Shown here one piece after another: positions 60,536-64,000 of a DNA stretch of 64,000 nt. Origin of the DNA: an uncultured Clostridium sp. (GTDB lineage Bacteria; Bacillota; Clostridia; Clostridiales; Clostridiaceae); assembly GCA_900540255.1 (NCBI GenBank), contig UQFE01000011.1, positions 13,837 to 77,836 of the forward strand, read 5' to 3'. The translations under genes and the position numbers were made by a program. Position 1 is the first letter of the stretch; the number at the start of each line of letters is the position of its first letter. A model generated the notes under the pieces. It was not told the origin of the DNA. It ran no database searches and was given only the letters and a program-made list of their open reading frames with translations.

Positions 60536-61630
60536 TTATTGTTCAAACCTTAAATTTTGTATTTTAATTCCTGTATAATAATGCTTTAATATTTCATCAT
60601 ATTTCTTCCCCTCTTTTGCCATAACATTAGCCCCATATTGACTCATACCAACATCATTACCATATCCAATACAATTAAATTTAACTACATTATCATTTAT
60701 TTCATAATTAAAATTAATAGAATTTAATCCTAATAAAAGCATAAACTCATTTCCACTAATAACTTTATTTCCTACCTTAATTTCTAAAACCCCTCCTGAG
60801 TCGCTTCTAGATAAAATTTCAATACTTTCATTAATATTATCTAAAGTTAACTTAGCATTAGGATACTTACTATTTATTATATATACTAATTTACCTACTG
60901 TAATTTCTTTTATCGTATTATAATTAGGGGAATCTTCCTCTCCAAGACTATCCACCGGCTTAAGATATGGAATTTTTCCAATTCCAATTATATCTGATGC
61001 TTCCGTCTTTCCTGAACTAACTAAAAAAGTTAACGGATATAATATTATTTCATTATCATATGTTAATACCATTCCTCTTGTTGACTCAACTGCACTTTGC
61101 ACCTTATTCCAATACCTTTCTCCATTTTCATCTCCCCATTTATTAATCAATTCATTTTTTGATGAATAAACCTGACAATGTACTGAGTTACATATATCTG
61201 CTCCATTAGCCTCATTACAATGCTTTATCTTCTTATTTATGGCATACGTTCTTGATATTATCGCTTGACTCTTTAAAGCCTCATCATTAAAACTAATTGG
61301 CATTATATTTGCAACTACACTGCATATATATTCCTCTAAATCAATCTCTTCTATTCTATCTTCTAATGTAATATAAACTGATATTTTATCATTACTATTA
61401 ATAGTTACTTCATTATTTTCCTCATTTACAACTTCCTCACTAACATTACTTACATAATCATTATTACTATTACTTAAATTAGCACTATCATTTTTTTTCT
61501 TTAATAGACTTACATTAATATCTGCTTTCATGGTTATCATAGGTATTATTATCATAAATAATATAATACAAAAACTAGTAATAAATATTAACTTAAACCT
61601 TATATCTCCCTTAAATTTAATTTCCTTCAT
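60536..61630 (-). CDS. spoIID: Stage II sporulation protein D (SpoIID), active-site variant
   Basis: Protein of 364 residues: a membrane segment (about 13-33), a linker and the SpoIID domain. The zinc motif CNSVHC is present, as are SSGKTEAS and DVGMSQYGANVMA. The usual VVAxEMP motif, whose Glu is the catalytic residue of the lytic transglycosylase, reads VVANIMP here, and the GHGVGMSQYG His is replaced (GNDVGMSQYG). Engulfment enzyme by position. The ATG at 61630 follows GGGGG. Confidence 0.92.
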   Translation of the reverse strand: MKEIKFKGDIRFKLIFITSFCIILFMIIIPMITMKADINVSLLKKKNDSANLSNSNNDYVSNVSEEVVNEENNEVTINSNDKISVYITLEDRIEEIDLEEYICSVVANIMPISFNDEALKSQAIISRTYAINKKIKHCNEANGADICNSVHCQVYSSKNELINKWGDENGERYWNKVQSAVESTRGMVLTYDNEIILYPLTFLVSSGKTEASDIIGIGKIPYLKPVDSLGEEDSPNYNTIKEITVGKLVYIINSKYPNAKLTLDNINESIEILSRSDSGGVLEIKVGNKVISGNEFMLLLGLNSINFNYEINDNVVKFNCIGYGNDVGMSQYGANVMAKEGKKYDEILKHYYTGIKIQNLRFEQ

Positions 61631-61749
61631 AATACCCCCAGCCACTAATATTACATCTATATATATGTTTTTATATATTAAATAATTCTATTTTCAAAGT
61701 TAATATTCTCCCCAATTTATAATTTTCATTCAATAAATAGTTACTTTTT

Positions 61750-61787
61750 ATAAAACAAAAATAAGGAACCCCTAAGGCCCCTTATTT
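61750..61787 (-). terminator. Terminator of murA
   Basis: AAATAAGG/CCTTATTT (61759-61766 with 61780-61787) with an inner GGCC/GGTT G-U-rich stem, followed by TTTTTGTTTT on the minus strand. The stem overlaps the murA stop. Confidence 0.82.
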
Positions 61788-63044
61788 ATGAATTCTATAT
61801 ATTTCAGCTCCAAGCTTCTTAAATTTTTCTTCTATATTAGTATATCCTCTATCAATATGATAAACTTCACCTATTTCAGTTTCTCCATTTGCTACTAATC
61901 CAGCTAATATCATTGCTGCACCTGCTCTTAAATCAGTTGCTTTAACTTCACACCCTGTAAGTGTTGATACACCTTCTACTATAGCTATTCTTCCATCAAT
62001 TTTTATATTTGCTCCCATTCTTCCTAATTCGCCAACATGCATAAACCTATTTTCAAATACTGTTTCAGTTATTACACTAACTCCTCTTGTAATTGATAAT
62101 AAAGCCATGATTTGAGCTTGCATATCTGTTGGAAATCCTGGATAAGGCATTGTCTTTATATCAACAGGCTTCTTTTCCTGTGTTCCATCTACAATCATCT
62201 TTTGTCCATCTATACTACAATAAACCCCACATTCCTTTAATTTTTCAATAGTTGGCATTAAATGCTCTTCATTAACTCCATTTATTGTTATCTTACTATT
62301 AGTAATTCCTGCTGCAACCATAAATGTTCCAGCTTCTATTCTATCAAATATAGGTGTAAATGGTTCTGGCTGTTTTAATTGTGATACACCATGTATAGTA
62401 ATTTTCCCATATCCTGCTCCTTCAATTTTAGCACCCATAGAATTTAAAAATCTTGCTAAATCCCATATTTCTGGTTCTTCTGCTGCATTTTCTATTACTG
62501 TAATCCCCGGTGCTAAAATAGCTGCCATCATAATATTTTCAGTAGCTCCTACTGAAGGAAAATCTAAATATATTCTATTTCCATGTAACTTATCAACTTT
62601 AGCTTCAACATATCCATATCCAATTTCAGATTCTATGCCTAATGATTTAAAGCCCTTTAAATGTAAATCTACAGGTCTACTTCCAATATTACATCCCCCA
62701 GGCATTGATATTTTACATCTACCAAATCTAGCTAACATAGGTCCCATAACTAAAAAAGATGCTCTCATTTTTCTAATTAATTCACTATTAGGATCCACTT
62801 CCTTTAAATTTAAAGTATTTATCTTTAAATCCCCTGTTATTGATGAAAATTGCACTTCACAATTTAACTCTCGTAATAAATTAATTAAGACAGTTACATC
62901 TTCTAACATAGGTACTTTTTTTAAAATTATTTCAGTTGGATTTAAAATAGTTGCAACTATAATGGGTAATACTGAATTTTTTGCAATACTTATATCAACC
63001 TCTCCTTGAAGCTTTCTCCCACCTCTAACTATGATTTTTTCCAT
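61782..63044 (-). CDS. murA: UDP-N-acetylglucosamine 1-carboxyvinyltransferase MurA
   Basis: First committed enzyme of peptidoglycan synthesis, 420 residues, transferring enolpyruvate from PEP to UDP-GlcNAc. Active-site cysteine loop SMPGGCNIGSRPVDLH (Cys near 115, the fosfomycin target), N-terminal ISIAKNSVLP with the catalytic Lys, and RAGAAMILAGLVANGET. The ATG at 63044 follows GGAGG. It lies between ywmB and spoIID, as in Bacillus murAA. Confidence 0.97.
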   Translation of the reverse strand: MEKIIVRGGRKLQGEVDISIAKNSVLPIIVATILNPTEIILKKVPMLEDVTVLINLLRELNCEVQFSSITGDLKINTLNLKEVDPNSELIRKMRASFLVMGPMLARFGRCKISMPGGCNIGSRPVDLHLKGFKSLGIESEIGYGYVEAKVDKLHGNRIYLDFPSVGATENIMMAAILAPGITVIENAAEEPEIWDLARFLNSMGAKIEGAGYGKITIHGVSQLKQPEPFTPIFDRIEAGTFMVAAGITNSKITINGVNEEHLMPTIEKLKECGVYCSIDGQKMIVDGTQEKKPVDIKTMPYPGFPTDMQAQIMALLSITRGVSVITETVFENRFMHVGELGRMGANIKIDGRIAIVEGVSTLTGCEVKATDLRAGAAMILAGLVANGETEIGEVYHIDRGYTNIEEKFKKLGAEIYRIHK

Positions 63045-63064
63045 ATTATCCTCCATATTTATTG

Positions 63065-63706
63065 TTAGTATGTTACAAAAATTACCGGTGTTCCTATAAT
63101 TAAATACGAACCTGTATCATATTTAATTCGTCCAATGTTTATATCTTGATGATTTTCAGATATAGCCTCTGAAATATAACCATTATTTATATTTAAAGAT
63201 TCTTTTATTTTTAAATGTAAATCTTCTTCTAAATCATCAATTGTCTTTTTCCCTTCTGTGTTTATCTTTCCCTTAATAAAAGAAAAATACCTTTCATTTA
63301 TAAAATTATCACTTCTTATTTCCTTAGATAATTCATTCAAATCCTTTTCTGTTTTATTAACATCATTATTTATTAAAATAATTTGAACTTTTGTTAAATC
63401 TCCATACTTATAAATATTGACATCATAATTGATGCCATCTTTTTCTGCATTAATACTATTATTTTCTTCTATATTTATTAAATAATTATTTCTTTCAAAA
63501 AGTTCCTTTATCCTTAAATATTCATTCTTTAAGGACTCAATTACTGTATATTCAACTTTAATTCCATTTTCAACAAAATCATAATTATCTATTACGTATT
63601 TTTCAATTTTTTCAAAATCATTATTTTTTGCTTCACATTTGTATTCTTTATTATTAATAACTAATAGAGAAAAGATTAAAAGAAATATTAAAAATACCTT
63701 TTTCAT
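63065..63706 (-). CDS. ywmB: YwmB-family exported protein
   Basis: Protein of 213 residues with an N-terminal signal or anchor segment (about 1-19), in the YwmB (TATA-box-binding-like fold, DUF1779) family by position before murA and by overall pattern. The function is unknown; the family is conserved in endospore formers. GGGG lies upstream of the ATG. The remaining 63707-64000 is AT-rich; I see no gene or clear promoter in it. Confidence 0.78.
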   Translation of the reverse strand: MKKVFLIFLLIFSLLVINNKEYKCEAKNNDFEKIEKYVIDNYDFVENGIKVEYTVIESLKNEYLRIKELFERNNYLINIEENNSINAEKDGINYDVNIYKYGDLTKVQIILINNDVNKTEKDLNELSKEIRSDNFINERYFSFIKGKINTEGKKTIDDLEEDLHLKIKESLNINNGYISEAISENHQDINIGRIKYDTGSYLIIGTPVIFVTY

Positions 63707-64000
63707 ATTACATATCCCCTGCCTTTCCTCTAAAATTATTGTCCAAACTATATTTTTTATACATAAATATTTTTCTTACTTTAAAATCATTTGTGAATTT
63801 AAATAGTTTATCTAATATCATATATATTACTAAACTTATAAAATAGTTCTTTTTATTCTAAATTTAATATAATTCTCTACTAAATTCGTCTATATATATC
63901 ATTATATTCAATACTTAAAAGATAATTATATAAATTATTTTTTACGATAAATTACAATATCAAGTGCAACACTAATTAATTGCAAAAAAAATAACCCATA

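Overview
The window is about 64 kb of AT-rich (mostly A/T by eye), low-GC Gram-positive chromosome. Clostridial ribosome binding sites (AGGAGG-like) precede nearly every gene, TTG and GTG starts are common, and the genes for endospore formation (spoIIB, spoIVFB, spoIID, spoIIQ, spoIIID, yyaC, an alpha/beta SASP) sit beside rod-shape and division genes. This points to Clostridium sensu stricto (cluster I). I cannot fix the species by reading. It is core chromosome: no complete mobile element, prophage or CRISPR array is visible.

Layout. (1) 1-19.6 kb, all minus strand, read from high to low coordinates: spoIIB-like, maf, radC, mreB, mreC, mreD, mrdA (PBP2), minC, minD, minE, terminator, rodA, a small membrane protein at the spoIVFA position, spoIVFB, a radical SAM gene with its DUF2344 partner, rng, then the rplU-prp-rpmA operon behind an L21 leader, then obg-yhbY from their own promoter. 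This matches the conserved Bacillus/Clostridium shape and ribosome cluster. (2) 19.8-24.8 kb: pepD, pyk (plus strand), an S1-repeat protein, a CBS-pair protein and a decayed reading frame. (3) 24.9-31.6 kb: a nucleic-acid-processing block with a DEDDh exonuclease, a membrane-anchored MutS-like ATPase, and YhaN/YhaO (SbcC/SbcD-like). (4) 31.7-35.4 kb: a SASP gene with an unexplained GC-rich structured 3' element, a PD-(D/E)XK nuclease with a Cas4/AddB-type cysteine pattern, an exported phytase-like phosphatase and an orphan LicT/BglG antiterminator. (5) 35.5-40.9 kb: recQ flanked by two identical tRNA-Trp genes, the tsaE-tsaB-rimI operon, and ribU under an FMN riboswitch. (6) 41-54 kb: tex, an M28 peptidase, prfB (programmed +1 frameshift), secA, hpf, a raiA-type noncoding RNA upstream of hpf, comFC, a degenerate ComFA-like protein and recD2. 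(7) 54-57 kb: nagA, metK under a SAM-I riboswitch, tRNA-Tyr. (8) 57.3-63.7 kb: yyaC, then the second conserved sporulation/wall cluster ywmB-murA-spoIID-spoIIQ-spoIIID-mbl.

How it fits together. Two gene sets dominate. One is cell shape, division and peptidoglycan (mreBCD, mbl, PBP2, RodA, MinCDE, MurA). The other is engulfment and forespore-mother cell signalling (SpoIIB, SpoIID, SpoIIQ, SpoIIID, SpoIVFB). Translation and ribosome housekeeping runs through the rest (L21, L27, Prp, Obg, YhbY, RNase E/G, RF2, HPF, TsaE/B, RimI, tRNAs).

Most notable observations: the raiA-like RNA with a near-consensus promoter overlapping the end of comFC; a GC-rich folded element after the SASP gene; three copies of an intergenic palindromic repeat; a SpoIID lacking the usual catalytic glutamate and a SpoIIQ lacking most LytM zinc ligands; an in-frame stop in the tail of PBP2; and a ComFA-like protein without a P-loop.
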